In this document: piece by piece, positions 1 to 9,152 of the stretch
Position numbering within the stretch: position 1 is the first letter of the stretch
How the letters are laid out: every line of letters begins with the position of its first letter
From: Clostridium sp. 1001275B_160808_H3
Lineage (GTDB): Bacteria; Bacillota; Clostridia; Clostridiales; Clostridiaceae
Length of the DNA: 64,000 nucleotides
Assembly: GCF_015550425.1 (NCBI RefSeq)
Contig: NZ_JADNAT010000006.1
Span: 1 to 64,000, forward strand
Direction: 5' to 3'
Translations under genes and position numbers: made by a program
The notes under the pieces: generated by a model
What the model was told of the DNA's origin: nothing
The model's input: only the letters and a program-made list of their open reading frames with translations
The model's database searches: none

Positions 1-188
1 CCCCTGTTCAATACAGAAATCATCTTCTTTGTGCATAACCCTTTTTTTATAATGTCCTTGACATAGGTATCAGTTTATTTCGCGAGCCCCTTTATAAAAA
101 TAATAAATTAACTTTTTTAAGGCAATAAAACTTGATTGAATTTGAATAAATTTTATATTAAATAGATTTCTAGAGACTGTGCCTTTTT
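1..188. other. Window edge, no supported gene
   Basis: No complete gene is visible. On the minus strand a short frame opens at an ATG near position 36 and runs off the window edge (MHKEDDFCIEQG...), preceded by a run of seven A and GGG. The ATG has no well-spaced ribosome binding site, so it may be the start of a gene lying to the left or chance. A GGCA/TGCC pair around 121-186 is too far apart to be a convincing terminator for the permease that ends at 189. Confidence 0.3.
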
Positions 189-2186
189 TTATTTAACTAC
201 GTTTTTGTATCCAGTATATGTTGCATAAAAATATCCTGCATAAATTGCTACTAAAGTAAATAAAGTAACAAAAGATGATAATCCTATGCTTGGCTTATTA
301 AATAATACTATAAAATCATTTATAACACTAATTCCTACTATTGAGTGAACAATCGCTAAAATAAGTGGAATCATAAAATATATTATTGTTTGTTTAAATA
401 TAGTTTTATTTATCATCCTTTTAGATGCTCCAATTCTTTTAAGTGAGCTATATCTTTCTTTACTATCAGCAGCTTCAGATAGTTGTTGTAATGATAATAT
501 TGCAGCACTAGAAATTAAAAATACTATTCCTAAGTATATTGCTATAAATAAAATGACAGTTGTCATACTTTTATTCTCAGTATATATTTGATTTCTAGTA
601 TAACCTAATACAAAATCTGTATAATCATTTCTTGTATAACTTCCACTTCTAAAATCTGTAAATAAGTCTTCATATTTTTCTTCATACTTACCTTCAGAAT
701 AGTTAACATTTAAAATTGATCTTGAAGGAATTAACTCTCCCTTAAAATTATCTGGAACTATTATAGTAAATACATTTTCCGAAATTGAATCTGTATAAAA
801 TGACTCTGTAATTAAATCTGAATTTGCTATTTTATATTCCTCGCCGCTTAAAATTATAGTTTCTTCATTTTTAGCAAATTTACTTATTTCCTTAATTTTA
901 TTTTCAAAACTTGACGCAATTAAGACTTCATCTTGATTCAAATACAAATCCTTTTCACCTTTAAGAGATTTAATTTTATTATAATCAGATATTTTTATAA
1001 ATTCTATTTGATTATCTCCAAACCCCTTTATATCTTCTGGACTTTTTATATAATCTTTAAGAATATCCTTTAGTTTCTCATTTGAGATATATTCGGTATA
1101 TATTATATATTTTTCATCATCATTAAATTTAAAATTCAATTTGTCTAAATTTTCTTTTATATCCTTTGAATTAGATCTCTCATCTAGAAACATAAGGGCT
1201 GAAGCTGAAAATGGCGTCGTATCTTTTAAACTACTTTCTAAAGCATTTTTAAAACTAAGCCCAGTTGAAAGTGTTGTTATTGTTAAAAATAACATTAATG
1301 AAATTATCGTCATAGATACAAAGTTAGTATTAACCTTGCTACTTATTTGTCTTAAAACAAATATATTAAGTTCTTTAAAATAAGCTTTTTTATTATTTTG
1401 AATTAGATATATGCTAAATCCACCTAAACTTATAAAGAATAATAATGTTCCTACAATTCCCAATACTAAAGACATAACAAACCTACTATCTTCAGGCTTT
1501 AATCCAGCTTTTATAACTAAGTAATATGCAGCAAATAATATTATTATTGATAAAATAAATATTGTAATATTTACAATTGGGTTTTTAAATTTTACATTTT
1601 CGCTTTTTCTTGAGGCTGTCAACATATCTATTAACTTGTATTTTGATACAACAACAGTATTAAAAATCATAACTAATAAAAACATTATTCCAAAGTAAAT
1701 AGTACTTTTAATCATTGCTTCAAATGAGATTATAAATTTATATTCTCTCATCCCAACATCAAATAGTTTAGCTGTAAATACTGATAATCCTTGTGAAAAA
1801 ATCATTCCTAATACAAGTCCTGCTAATAATGACATTATCCCAATAATTAAAGTTTCACAAAGTAATATTTTAGAAATCTTACTTTTTCCCATCCCTAGTG
1901 TCATATAAATTCCAAGCTCTTTTTTACGTTTTTTAATTAAAAAGTTATTAGCATATATTATTAAACTTCCAAGAATAACTGATACAAATATTGAAACCAT
2001 TCCTATGATTTTGCTTAAACCACTTATCGTATTTGACTGACTACTATTCATTTCAAATATAGCTTTTTGGGATTCTATTGAATTAAAACTGTAAAATATA
2101 CAAACTGCAAATGTTAATGTCAAGAAATATATTGCATAATCTTTTATACTCTTTTTTACGTTGTTAAATGCTATTTTAGAATACAT
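189..2186 (-). CDS. BceB/VraG-like FtsX-family ABC transporter permease
   Basis: Membrane permease of a peptide-antibiotic-type ABC exporter, partner of the ATPase encoded just upstream. The protein starts MYSKIAFNNVKKSIKDYAIYFLT, the usual N-terminus of BceB-type permeases. It has an FtsX segment early on (GSLIIYANNFLIKKRKKELGIYMTLGM), a large extracytoplasmic region of roughly 200 residues in the second half, and a final group of membrane helices with a second FtsX-like signature (YSSLKRIGASKRMI). About 665 residues, normal for the family. I chose the ATG at 2186: the AGGAGG lies 11 nt before it and overlaps the upstream GTG/ATG candidates. It overlaps the ATPase 3' end by 11 nt, so translation is coupled. 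Known members work in bacitracin or lantibiotic sensing and detoxification. The substrate here is unknown. Confidence 0.88.
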   Translation of the reverse strand: MYSKIAFNNVKKSIKDYAIYFLTLTFAVCIFYSFNSIESQKAIFEMNSSQSNTISGLSKIIGMVSIFVSVILGSLIIYANNFLIKKRKKELGIYMTLGMGKSKISKILLCETLIIGIMSLLAGLVLGMIFSQGLSVFTAKLFDVGMREYKFIISFEAMIKSTIYFGIMFLLVMIFNTVVVSKYKLIDMLTASRKSENVKFKNPIVNITIFILSIIILFAAYYLVIKAGLKPEDSRFVMSLVLGIVGTLLFFISLGGFSIYLIQNNKKAYFKELNIFVLRQISSKVNTNFVSMTIISLMLFLTITTLSTGLSFKNALESSLKDTTPFSASALMFLDERSNSKDIKENLDKLNFKFNDDEKYIIYTEYISNEKLKDILKDYIKSPEDIKGFGDNQIEFIKISDYNKIKSLKGEKDLYLNQDEVLIASSFENKIKEISKFAKNEETIILSGEEYKIANSDLITESFYTDSISENVFTIIVPDNFKGELIPSRSILNVNYSEGKYEEKYEDLFTDFRSGSYTRNDYTDFVLGYTRNQIYTENKSMTTVILFIAIYLGIVFLISSAAILSLQQLSEAADSKERYSSLKRIGASKRMINKTIFKQTIIYFMIPLILAIVHSIVGISVINDFIVLFNKPSIGLSSFVTLFTLVAIYAGYFYATYTGYKNVVK

Positions 2187-2943
2187 TTCCTGCATCACCT
2201 CCTAAAAGAGTAACCACTTCAATAATTCTATTGAAAAATTCCTTTCTGGAATCTCCTCCTCTTACAAGTTCATTGAATATCTTTCCATCTTTAATGAATA
2301 AAATTCTATGTGCATAACTTGCTGTAAATGCATCATGAGTAACCATTAATATAGTTGCTTTTAATTCTTTATTAAGAGTTTCAAATGAATCTAAAAGTAA
2401 CCTTGATGATTTAGAATCTAATGCTCCTGTTGGCTCATCTGCTAATATCAATGATGGGTTAGCAACAATTGCCCTTGCTGAAGCAACTCTTTGTTTTTGT
2501 CCACCTGACATTTGATACGGATATTTACTTAATACTTCTGTTATTCCAAGATTACTTGATATATCTTTTATAAGTCCATCAATTTTATTATGACTTCTTC
2601 CTTGGATAGTTAGTGCTAATGCTATATTTTCATAAGCAGTTAAAGTATCTAAAAGATTAAAGTCTTGAAATATAAACCCTAGCTCATCCCTTCTAAATTT
2701 TTCTAATTGTTTTGATTTAAGCTTTGTGATATCCTTATCGTTTATTATTATCTTTCCTGTAGTCACAGTATCTATTGTTGAAATACAATTAAGTAGAGTT
2801 GTTTTCCCACTACCAGATGGCCCCATTATTCCAACAAATTCTCCTTTATCAACTTTAAAGCTTATATTATCAATTGCTTTAGTTACATTATCTTTGTTTC
2901 CATAATACTTTTCGATTTTCTCTACACTTAAAATATTCTTCAT
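2176..2943 (-). CDS. BceA-like ABC transporter ATP-binding protein
   Basis: Cytoplasmic ATPase of the same exporter. Visible motifs are Walker A GPSGSGKT, Q-loop FQDFNLLDTLTAYENI, signature MSGGQKQR, Walker B LILADEPTGALD and the H-loop MVTHD. The LolD/MacB/BceA subclass is indicated by the TGALDSKSS stretch. The start is set at the ATG at 2943 (MKNILSVEKI), because the in-frame ATG 12 nt further up lies inside the GGAGG ribosome binding site. BceA-type ATPases are usually next to a BceRS-type histidine kinase and regulator; none lies within this window. The upstream region carries a direct repeat at 3044-3061 that could be the operator of such a regulator encoded elsewhere. Confidence 0.92.
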   Translation of the reverse strand: MKNILSVEKIEKYYGNKDNVTKAIDNISFKVDKGEFVGIMGPSGSGKTTLLNCISTIDTVTTGKIIINDKDITKLKSKQLEKFRRDELGFIFQDFNLLDTLTAYENIALALTIQGRSHNKIDGLIKDISSNLGITEVLSKYPYQMSGGQKQRVASARAIVANPSLILADEPTGALDSKSSRLLLDSFETLNKELKATILMVTHDAFTASYAHRILFIKDGKIFNELVRGGDSRKEFFNRIIEVVTLLGGDAGNVF

Positions 2944-3043
2944 GTTATCCTCCATCTAATTAATTATATTAATGTTTAAAAAACTACTAATTTCATTACA
3001 ATCATATTTTAACCTAATATTTATTAATTACGTATTTATCTAA

Positions 3044-3061
3044 CTTTCATTAACCTTTCAT
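3044..3061 (-). promoter_or_regulatory. Tandem ATGAAAG direct repeat upstream of the BceAB-like operon
   Basis: On the minus strand ATGAAAG occurs twice with an 11-nt period (positions 3055-3061 and 3044-3050), about 100 nt before the ATPase start. Direct repeats with 10-11 nt period are the usual binding arrangement of OmpR/BceR-family response regulators. A weak -10 like TAAAAT lies at 3006-3011. The function is inferred from spacing and context only. Confidence 0.35.
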
Positions 3062-3082
3062 TTTCGTAAGATTATAATAAAA

Positions 3083-3113
3083 AAACAACCCTCTATATAT
3101 TAAAGGATTGTTT
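3083..3113 (-). terminator. Intrinsic terminator after the flippase-domain gene
   Basis: Read on the minus strand, AAACAATCCT pairs with AGGGTTGTTT (one G-T pair) around an 11-nt loop and is followed directly by a T-run. It lies 23 nt after the stop codon of the gene at 3136. Confidence 0.8.
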
Positions 3114-3135
3114 AATATTTATATCTTAACTAATC

Positions 3136-4140
3136 TTAAACTTCATTACTATCAATTTTATTTTGTCTTGCAACCTTTGTTTTATTGATTATTTTTCTTA
3201 TAGATAGCTTTAAAATATCTCTGTAATCTTTATTTATTTTATTTTTAGTTTCATAAATTAATAAAAATATTCCTACAGTTAACGGAATGATATAATAACT
3301 TATGCGATACAACAATAAAGCTAGTAGGGCTTCTTCTTTATTTATACCAAGAGCATTCACCCCTAATATAAATGATAAATCAAATCCACCAATTCCTCCT
3401 GGCATCATACTCACAATTCCTACAGCTGAAGATACTACGTAAATTGGGAATATTTTTGATAAAGGTAATGCATTTCCTAATAGTTTTAAAATGCTAAACA
3501 ATAATAGTGCCATTGCTATCCATTCTAAAATTGAGATTATCATTATTTTTATAGTCTTTATAGCATTTTTTCGCATTTCTTTAGTTCTACATCTATATAA
3601 GTTATAGATAAAAAGGATTGGTGCATAAAGTGCAGCTAATAATATGCCTATTTTTACAAATTCAATTTTCTTTAAACTTGCTATGTTTAAAATTGAATAA
3701 ATGAAGCAAATTGCAGAAAATCCAGTAAAATTTAATAATACTACTTTTGAAACTTCTTTTACTAATTTTGTCTTGTCCTTAATATAAGGTGAATAAAAAT
3801 GACTTTTAAGTGCTATTGCAGCTGTGCCACCAAAACCAACTATACTTGAAATAGAGCTCGCAATCCAAGAAGATTTATAAAGACTCTTGTTATCTAAAGA
3901 AATATTACATGTATCCTTGATTATAAAATCATATAACGATAATGGTAAATATGATAATAACCCTAAAATTATAATAATACTTAAGCTTATAAAAGAAAGC
4001 TTGTCTTTATATATGTAAAATGTATGTGTATCAAAATCTGAAAATAGCTTTCTGAACTGAATAAGTATTATTGTCAATATAGTAAGTATAAAAACTACTT
4101 TCATCCATACTTTTACCTTGCCTTCTGATTTAACAAACAT
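3136..4140 (-). CDS. UPF0104/YbhN-family membrane protein (MprF flippase-domain-like)
   Basis: Polytopic membrane protein of 334 residues with about eight hydrophobic segments. It matches the lysylphosphatidylglycerol-synthase transmembrane (flippase) domain family (UPF0104). The diagnostic region MPGGIGGFDLSFILGVNALG near residue 245 corresponds to the PGG.GG.D motif of that family. The C-terminal aminoacyl-transferase (synthetase) domain of full-length MprF is missing, so this is the stand-alone flippase-type form. Such proteins are thought to move lipids or lipid-linked molecules across the membrane; the substrate here is unknown. It is monocistronic, with its own terminator at 3083-3113. 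Confidence 0.75.
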   Translation of the reverse strand: MFVKSEGKVKVWMKVVFILTILTIILIQFRKLFSDFDTHTFYIYKDKLSFISLSIIIILGLLSYLPLSLYDFIIKDTCNISLDNKSLYKSSWIASSISSIVGFGGTAAIALKSHFYSPYIKDKTKLVKEVSKVVLLNFTGFSAICFIYSILNIASLKKIEFVKIGILLAALYAPILFIYNLYRCRTKEMRKNAIKTIKIMIISILEWIAMALLLFSILKLLGNALPLSKIFPIYVVSSAVGIVSMMPGGIGGFDLSFILGVNALGINKEEALLALLLYRISYYIIPLTVGIFLLIYETKNKINKDYRDILKLSIRKIINKTKVARQNKIDSNEV

Positions 4141-4330
4141 ATAAATTCTCCCTACAAAATCAATTTATACTATACATAAAAATTTATTTACTTAATCTTT
4201 ATTAGTATATATCAATAATAAGGTAAATTCAAAATATTTTTATTTAATACTGGAAATTTTAAGTAAAATTATATTAAAATATTATATTCAAAATTTGAAT
4301 TAATATTTAATATGTTAATTTGTGAATACT

Positions 4331-4411
4331 TTATAAATCAAATTTTTTTTCATCATAACCAGCAAATACTACTAAAGCAACAACAGTTAAAACATCTTTA
4401 ATCTTTCTCAT
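4331..4411 (-). CDS. Possible 26-aa hydrophobic micro-protein
   Basis: A short frame, MRKIKDVLTVVALVVFAGYD followed by EKKFDL, sits in a 470-bp gap that otherwise holds nothing recognisable. It has a positively charged start, one hydrophobic stretch of about 12 residues and a charged tail. A TAGGAG box lies 11 nt before the ATG, slightly far. I do not recognise it. It could be a small membrane peptide or a chance frame in AT-rich DNA. Confidence 0.3.
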   Translation of the reverse strand: MRKIKDVLTVVALVVFAGYDEKKFDL

Positions 4412-4527
4412 AAAAAAATCATCTCCTAATATCAATTTATAAATTTATTATATTATTTATTTTTCCTTTGTAGTATTTATGTATATTACGAAATGCTTTC
4501 AATTATGTAACCTTTTTTATTTTCTAT

Positions 4528-4590
4528 AAAAAAATCATCTTTTTAAGTAAAGGATAGTTTAATTTTATCTTTTACTACTTAAAAAGATGA
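4528..4590 (-). terminator. Strong terminator ending the purine island
   Basis: Long hairpin (arms about 20 nt, between 4535 and 4590) built from TCATCTTTTTAAGTA and its reverse complement TACTTAAAAAGATGA. Read on the minus strand it is followed by seven T. It stands 20 nt after the stop of the fused xanthine dehydrogenase and marks the 3' end of the purine gene cluster. Confidence 0.85.
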
Positions 4591-4610
4591 CTTTATAATT
4601 TCCATATTTT

Positions 4611-7169
4611 TTATTTTTTTAATTTTCTATAATAAGTATTTTCTAATGGCAATTTAGTTCTAAATTCACCATCTAATTTATAGTATGCTCCTTGCATTGC
4701 TGGTGCAGCTGGAACAACAACAATTTCTCCAACTCCTTTTGCTCCATATGCTAAGCTAGATTTATTTTTTTCAATTAAGATAGTTTCTATTTCTGGAACT
4801 CCTGTTGATCTAAATAATCCTAATGTTCCAAATTTAGCTAATGGAACTCCATCTTTTAATGGATAATCTTCTGTTAATGCATATCCAAGCCCCATGACTA
4901 CTCCACCTTCAATTTGTCCTTCTACAGCTATAGGATTTACAGCTCTTCCAATATCGTGAGCTGCAACTACTTTTAGTACCTTACCATTATCATCTAAAAC
5001 TACTACTTGAGTTGCATAACCATAAGCAACATGACTTACCGGATTTGGCTTTGTACTTCCCATTGGATCTGTATCTGAAACATACTCACCATAAAATTCT
5101 TCACCCTCTAGTTCCTCTAAAGACTTATTCTCTAAAGCTGCCTTTAGCTTTAAAGAAGCTGCTCTTGTTGCTTCTCCTGTAAATACAGTTTGTCTTGAAG
5201 CTGTTGTTGTTCCTGAGTTTGGTGTAGTAAAAGTATCTGGATTATCTACTAAAACTTGATTTGGTTTTATTCCTGTAGTTTCACAAAGAATTTGTGTTGC
5301 TATTGTACCAACGCCTTGTCCAATGCAAGCTGCTGATGTTCTTATGACAGCCTTTCCATCTTTAATTACTATTCTACATCTACCTGTATCAGGAATACCT
5401 ACACCTAATCCAGCATTTTTAAATGCACAGGATATACCTACATTTTTATTATTTTCAAAAGCATCTTTTACAGCTTCTAAAGTTTCTACTAATGCTGTTC
5501 CTTCATCAGCAATTTGTCCATTTGGCAATACTTGACCTGGCCTAATTGCATTTTTATATCTAAACTCCCATGGTGAAATTCCTACAAGCTCTGCAAGCTT
5601 ATTTATATTACATTCATTTGCAAATGCTGATTGAGTAACTCCAAATCCCCTAAATGCTCCTGCTGGAGGATTATTTGTATATACTGCAATACCTTCTATT
5701 TCTACATTTTGATAGTTATATGGCCCAGCTGCATGAGTACAAGCTCTTTGTAATACCGGTCCACCTAATGATGCATAAGCTCCTGTGTCAGAAATTATTC
5801 TTGCTTTCATTCCTGTTAAAATTCCATTTTCATCACAAGCTGTAGTAAATTCCATTTCCATAGCATGTCTCTTTGGATGTATTATTATACTTTCTTTTCT
5901 ACTTAAAGCAACTTTCACTGGTTTCTTTGTATAATAAGTTAAAAGTGCTGCATGATGTTGTACACTCATATCTTCCTTACCACCAAATCCTCCTCCTACA
6001 AGCATGCTTTTAATTCTTAATTGGCTTGGATCTAAGTTTAAAAGCTTTCCTATTTCACGAAGCTCATCATAAACCCCTTGTCCACCTGTATATACTGTTA
6101 GAATTCCATCTTCATAATTAGCAACTGCACATTCTGGTTCTAAAAAAGCATGTTCAGTTGGTGGAGTGCTATACTTTTCTGTTACAACATATTTTGAATT
6201 TTTTATTGCTTCATCTGCATCTCCTCTTTTTAAATATTGTCTACTTAATATATTTCCACTTTCATGAACTTTAGGAGCATCATCTTTCATTCCCATTTCT
6301 GGATTTATTACAGGTGAAAGTTCTTCGTAATCAACTTCTATAAGGTTTAATGCTTCTTTTAATATCTTCTTATCTTTTGCTGCTACTAAAGCAACAGCAT
6401 CTCCTAAATATCTAGTTTCTTCTCCTATATCTATCATAGCTGGCCAATCTTGAACTAAATGACCTATAAATCTATCCCCTGGTATATCTTTTGCAGTTAA
6501 AACAGCATAAACACCATCCAGTGCTTTTGCCTTTGATGTATCTATATTTTTAACTAAGGCTCTTGGATATTTTGATCTTAATGCAGATCCATAAAGCATT
6601 TCATCAAAATATAAATCATCTGCATATTTACCAATTCCTAAAGTCTTAACTTCAGCATCAATTCTAGGTAAATTTTCTCCCACTAATCCTTTACAATATA
6701 CTTTAGGTACTTCTTCATTATTTCTTAAAAGTTCTGCAACTAAATTAATTGCTTTTATAATTTTTACATATCCAGTACATCTACAAATATTCCCTTTAAG
6801 AGCAATTTTTATTTCATCTTCAGTAGGATTTAAATTTGTATCAAGCAGTCCTTTTGCACTTATAACCATTCCTGGAATACAAAATCCACATTGTACTGCT
6901 CCACATTTACCAAAGGCATAAGCAAAAACATCTCTTTCTCTTTCACTAATTCCTTCAACAGTAATTACTTCTTTATTTTCCAATCTACTTAATTTTTGAA
7001 TACATGCTCTTTGCGCTACTCCATCAATTAATACCATACAAGCACCACAAGCACCTTCTGCACAACCATTTTTTACAGATGTCAATTGTGCTATATCTCT
7101 TAAATAATCAAGTAAACCCATATCTTCATTTACTGATACACTTTTACCATTGAGCTTAAAACTATACAT
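4611..7169 (-). CDS. Selenium-dependent-type xanthine dehydrogenase, fused [2Fe-2S] and molybdenum domains
   Basis: Molybdenum hydroxylase of 852 residues, close to the length of the selenium-dependent xanthine dehydrogenase family, in which the iron-sulfur small subunit is fused to the Mo-binding large subunit. The first cluster uses Cys36, Cys41, Cys44, Cys56. The second uses Cys94, Cys97, Cys129, Cys131 (ICRCTG). The Mo domain starts near residue 170 and shows VGGGFGGKED, AGAFRGFG, IGQGVGT and the catalytic-Glu region AKGVGEIVVVPAAPA near the end. There is no FAD domain, so electrons must leave through a partner, perhaps the YgfK-like protein upstream or xdhB. The labile selenium cofactor of this family is inserted after translation and cannot be seen in sequence. 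The last gene of the island, it probably acts on xanthine, urate or a related purine. Confidence 0.88.
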   Translation of the reverse strand: MYSFKLNGKSVSVNEDMGLLDYLRDIAQLTSVKNGCAEGACGACMVLIDGVAQRACIQKLSRLENKEVITVEGISERERDVFAYAFGKCGAVQCGFCIPGMVISAKGLLDTNLNPTEDEIKIALKGNICRCTGYVKIIKAINLVAELLRNNEEVPKVYCKGLVGENLPRIDAEVKTLGIGKYADDLYFDEMLYGSALRSKYPRALVKNIDTSKAKALDGVYAVLTAKDIPGDRFIGHLVQDWPAMIDIGEETRYLGDAVALVAAKDKKILKEALNLIEVDYEELSPVINPEMGMKDDAPKVHESGNILSRQYLKRGDADEAIKNSKYVVTEKYSTPPTEHAFLEPECAVANYEDGILTVYTGGQGVYDELREIGKLLNLDPSQLRIKSMLVGGGFGGKEDMSVQHHAALLTYYTKKPVKVALSRKESIIIHPKRHAMEMEFTTACDENGILTGMKARIISDTGAYASLGGPVLQRACTHAAGPYNYQNVEIEGIAVYTNNPPAGAFRGFGVTQSAFANECNINKLAELVGISPWEFRYKNAIRPGQVLPNGQIADEGTALVETLEAVKDAFENNKNVGISCAFKNAGLGVGIPDTGRCRIVIKDGKAVIRTSAACIGQGVGTIATQILCETTGIKPNQVLVDNPDTFTTPNSGTTTASRQTVFTGEATRAASLKLKAALENKSLEELEGEEFYGEYVSDTDPMGSTKPNPVSHVAYGYATQVVVLDDNGKVLKVVAAHDIGRAVNPIAVEGQIEGGVVMGLGYALTEDYPLKDGVPLAKFGTLGLFRSTGVPEIETILIEKNKSSLAYGAKGVGEIVVVPAAPAMQGAYYKLDGEFRTKLPLENTYYRKLKK

Positions 7170-7187
7170 TTAATTTGCTCCTCCCAA

Positions 7188-7238
7188 TTATCAAAATAAT
7201 AATTTTAATGTTTTATAAATAAAAAATCTTTTTGATAA
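7188..7238. promoter_or_regulatory. TTATCA...TGATAA inverted pair before the fused xanthine dehydrogenase
   Basis: TTATCAAAAT at 7188 and TTTTTGATAA ending at 7238 face each other across 39 nt between ygfK and the next gene. The same half-sites occur in other purine leaders (15070-15114, 24360-24393, 25921-25954). It could be an operator or an RNA hairpin in the ygfK-xdh transcript. Confidence 0.35.
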
Positions 7239-7242
7239 CTTA

Positions 7243-8979
7243 TTATACGTAATTTTTTAATTCTTCTTCTTTTAAAGCATCTATTTCATCAATATAATAA
7301 GGATAATCTTTTAAAATCGTTTCAGCAGTAATTTCTAATTTACTCTTGTTTTCTTTTGAATTAACTGTATATATATATTCTTTTCCATCTTCTCTTAATA
7401 AGAATTTATCTTCTCCAATTCTTAATAATCCAGTATTCTTTGAATTATTATATTCTTCTAAATTCTTATAAATAGTTGGTTTCTTAAGATATGGGAAGCC
7501 TCCTTTTGGACAGAACATATGGCAGTTACCACATTCATTACACATATTTTCAATATGTGCTATTTGATAATTAGCTGAAAGCTCTTCAACAGGTACTCTC
7601 AAATTAGCTCTATTTGGACATATGTCAACACAAATTCCACAACTCTTTAAACAATCAAATGTCTCTAGCTTATCTTCTAAAATTTTACCATTACCTTTAT
7701 TTTTATAATTAGTGTCATTCTTTGCCTTATCTGCTAATTCATTTAAAGCCTCAATATTTAATCCTTCAGGTGCATGTCCTGCTTTTTTCATTTCATTTAA
7801 TACACCAATATTATTTGCGTAGCCTTTGGGTTGCAAAAATAACGTTGCTATTGTAATAGGCGCAATTCCAGTATTAAAAACATCTAATGCATTATTTTTA
7901 TCTATTCCTCCTGATATGGACATATTTATGTCCTTAAACTCACTTGCAATATTTTTAGCTACATTTATTGCTATTGGATATAGTGGCTTTCCAGACATAT
8001 ACATAGCCTCACCTGGCATAATATTTCTATTATTAACTACTGGCAATGTGTTAGTTAATTTAACTCCAAATGTCACATTATTATCTTTTCCTATTTGTAG
8101 TAACTTAGATATTATTTCTTTAGCCATATCAAATTGTAAATCGTGTTCAAAGTCTTCTCTTTTTAACTCGATATCATTGTATCCTAAATCATCTAATATT
8201 TTTCTTACAGCATCATATCCTAATAATGTAGAATTACATTTTAATAATGTATTTATCTTTTTATTTGATAATAAGTGAGTTGCTATATCTAAAATCTCAC
8301 TTGCTTTACATCCATGCATTGTTGAAAGTGTAATTATATTTGTAATCTTTGAACTTATCTTATCTATATCTTCTAATTTAAATCTTTTAAAATTATTTAT
8401 ATTTTTCTTTAATACTTCTATACATTCTTTAAAAGCCTTAGTATCTTTTGATTCTTTAAGATCATCAATAAAATCAGAAATCTTTTTTGATTGAATTCCT
8501 TTAAGATCATATCCTACACTTATATTAAGTATAAAATCTTTTACATCAGACAATCCAAGCTCAATTCCCATTACTTGTAATAATACAGAAGCTTTAATAT
8601 ACTCATCTTTTGCTTCTTCAACTGTTAATTCTGTAGACCATTCTACATTGTATCCTACATTTTTAACATCAATACAAGGTCTTGCTATCATTTCTTGCAT
8701 TTCTTTTCCATCTACTATTTGAACAGTCTTAGGTTCAAAATATCTACATCCTGTTAGATAAGCTGCTAAAAAATTTTGAGTTAATTGTGTATGGGGACCA
8801 GCTGCAGGCCCTACTGGAAATCTTAAGTACTCACCACAAAAATTCATTTCTATACTATTATCAATATCTCTATAAAAATCCTTTTCTTCTATTCCAAATA
8901 TTTTTCCTTTTGTATAATAATCTTTAAGAGTTATCTCAAGAATTTTTTCAAAAGACATTACTTTCATTACATCGCTCAT
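7243..8979 (-). CDS. ygfK: Short YgfK-like protein: FMN-type barrel joined directly to 2x[4Fe-4S] domain
   Basis: Cytoplasmic redox subunit of anaerobic purine/urate metabolism; the family was formerly called putative selenate reductase YgfK. Residues 1 to about 430 match the YgfK N-terminal dihydroorotate-dehydrogenase-like barrel (FPVGPAAGPHTQLTQNFL, TLSTMHGC, FGVKLTNTLPVVNN, GEAMYMSGK, TGIAPIT). Residues 443-490 hold two cysteine clusters, Cys443/447/450/454 and Cys480/483/486/490 (CNECGNCHMFCP). The E. coli protein is about 1030 residues because a GltD-like FAD/NAD(P)H module lies between these parts. Here that module is absent and the protein is 578 residues. No GxGxxG dinucleotide fold is visible. 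The reading frame is intact, so this is not a simple pseudogene. The start ATG follows AAAGGTGG. It sits between ssnA and the fused Mo enzyme, its likely partner. Confidence 0.82.
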   Translation of the reverse strand: MSDVMKVMSFEKILEITLKDYYTKGKIFGIEEKDFYRDIDNSIEMNFCGEYLRFPVGPAAGPHTQLTQNFLAAYLTGCRYFEPKTVQIVDGKEMQEMIARPCIDVKNVGYNVEWSTELTVEEAKDEYIKASVLLQVMGIELGLSDVKDFILNISVGYDLKGIQSKKISDFIDDLKESKDTKAFKECIEVLKKNINNFKRFKLEDIDKISSKITNIITLSTMHGCKASEILDIATHLLSNKKINTLLKCNSTLLGYDAVRKILDDLGYNDIELKREDFEHDLQFDMAKEIISKLLQIGKDNNVTFGVKLTNTLPVVNNRNIMPGEAMYMSGKPLYPIAINVAKNIASEFKDINMSISGGIDKNNALDVFNTGIAPITIATLFLQPKGYANNIGVLNEMKKAGHAPEGLNIEALNELADKAKNDTNYKNKGNGKILEDKLETFDCLKSCGICVDICPNRANLRVPVEELSANYQIAHIENMCNECGNCHMFCPKGGFPYLKKPTIYKNLEEYNNSKNTGLLRIGEDKFLLREDGKEYIYTVNSKENKSKLEITAETILKDYPYYIDEIDALKEEELKNYV

Positions 8980-9152
8980 AATTGTTCCACCTTTCTTAAA
9001 ACAAATTTAATATGAATTCCCATCACTATAAATTTTAATTATTAATAAATTTTGATATAAGTTTACTTACTCTATCACTTCTATTAAAGTTAATACGAAC
9101 TTTTCTATTCCCATATACATAAAAAACTTATTAAACATATAATTAAGAACTC

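Noticed and set aside
1..188. Insertion-sequence end at the left edge
   Set aside because: An A-run followed by GGG and a partial frame recall IS3-type frameshift sites, but no terminal repeat or recognisable transposase residues are present.
4611..8979. Selenocysteine in the selenium-dependent-type enzyme or YgfK
   Set aside because: No in-frame TGA is found; the frames are complete. Selenium in this family is a labile cofactor, not selenocysteine.
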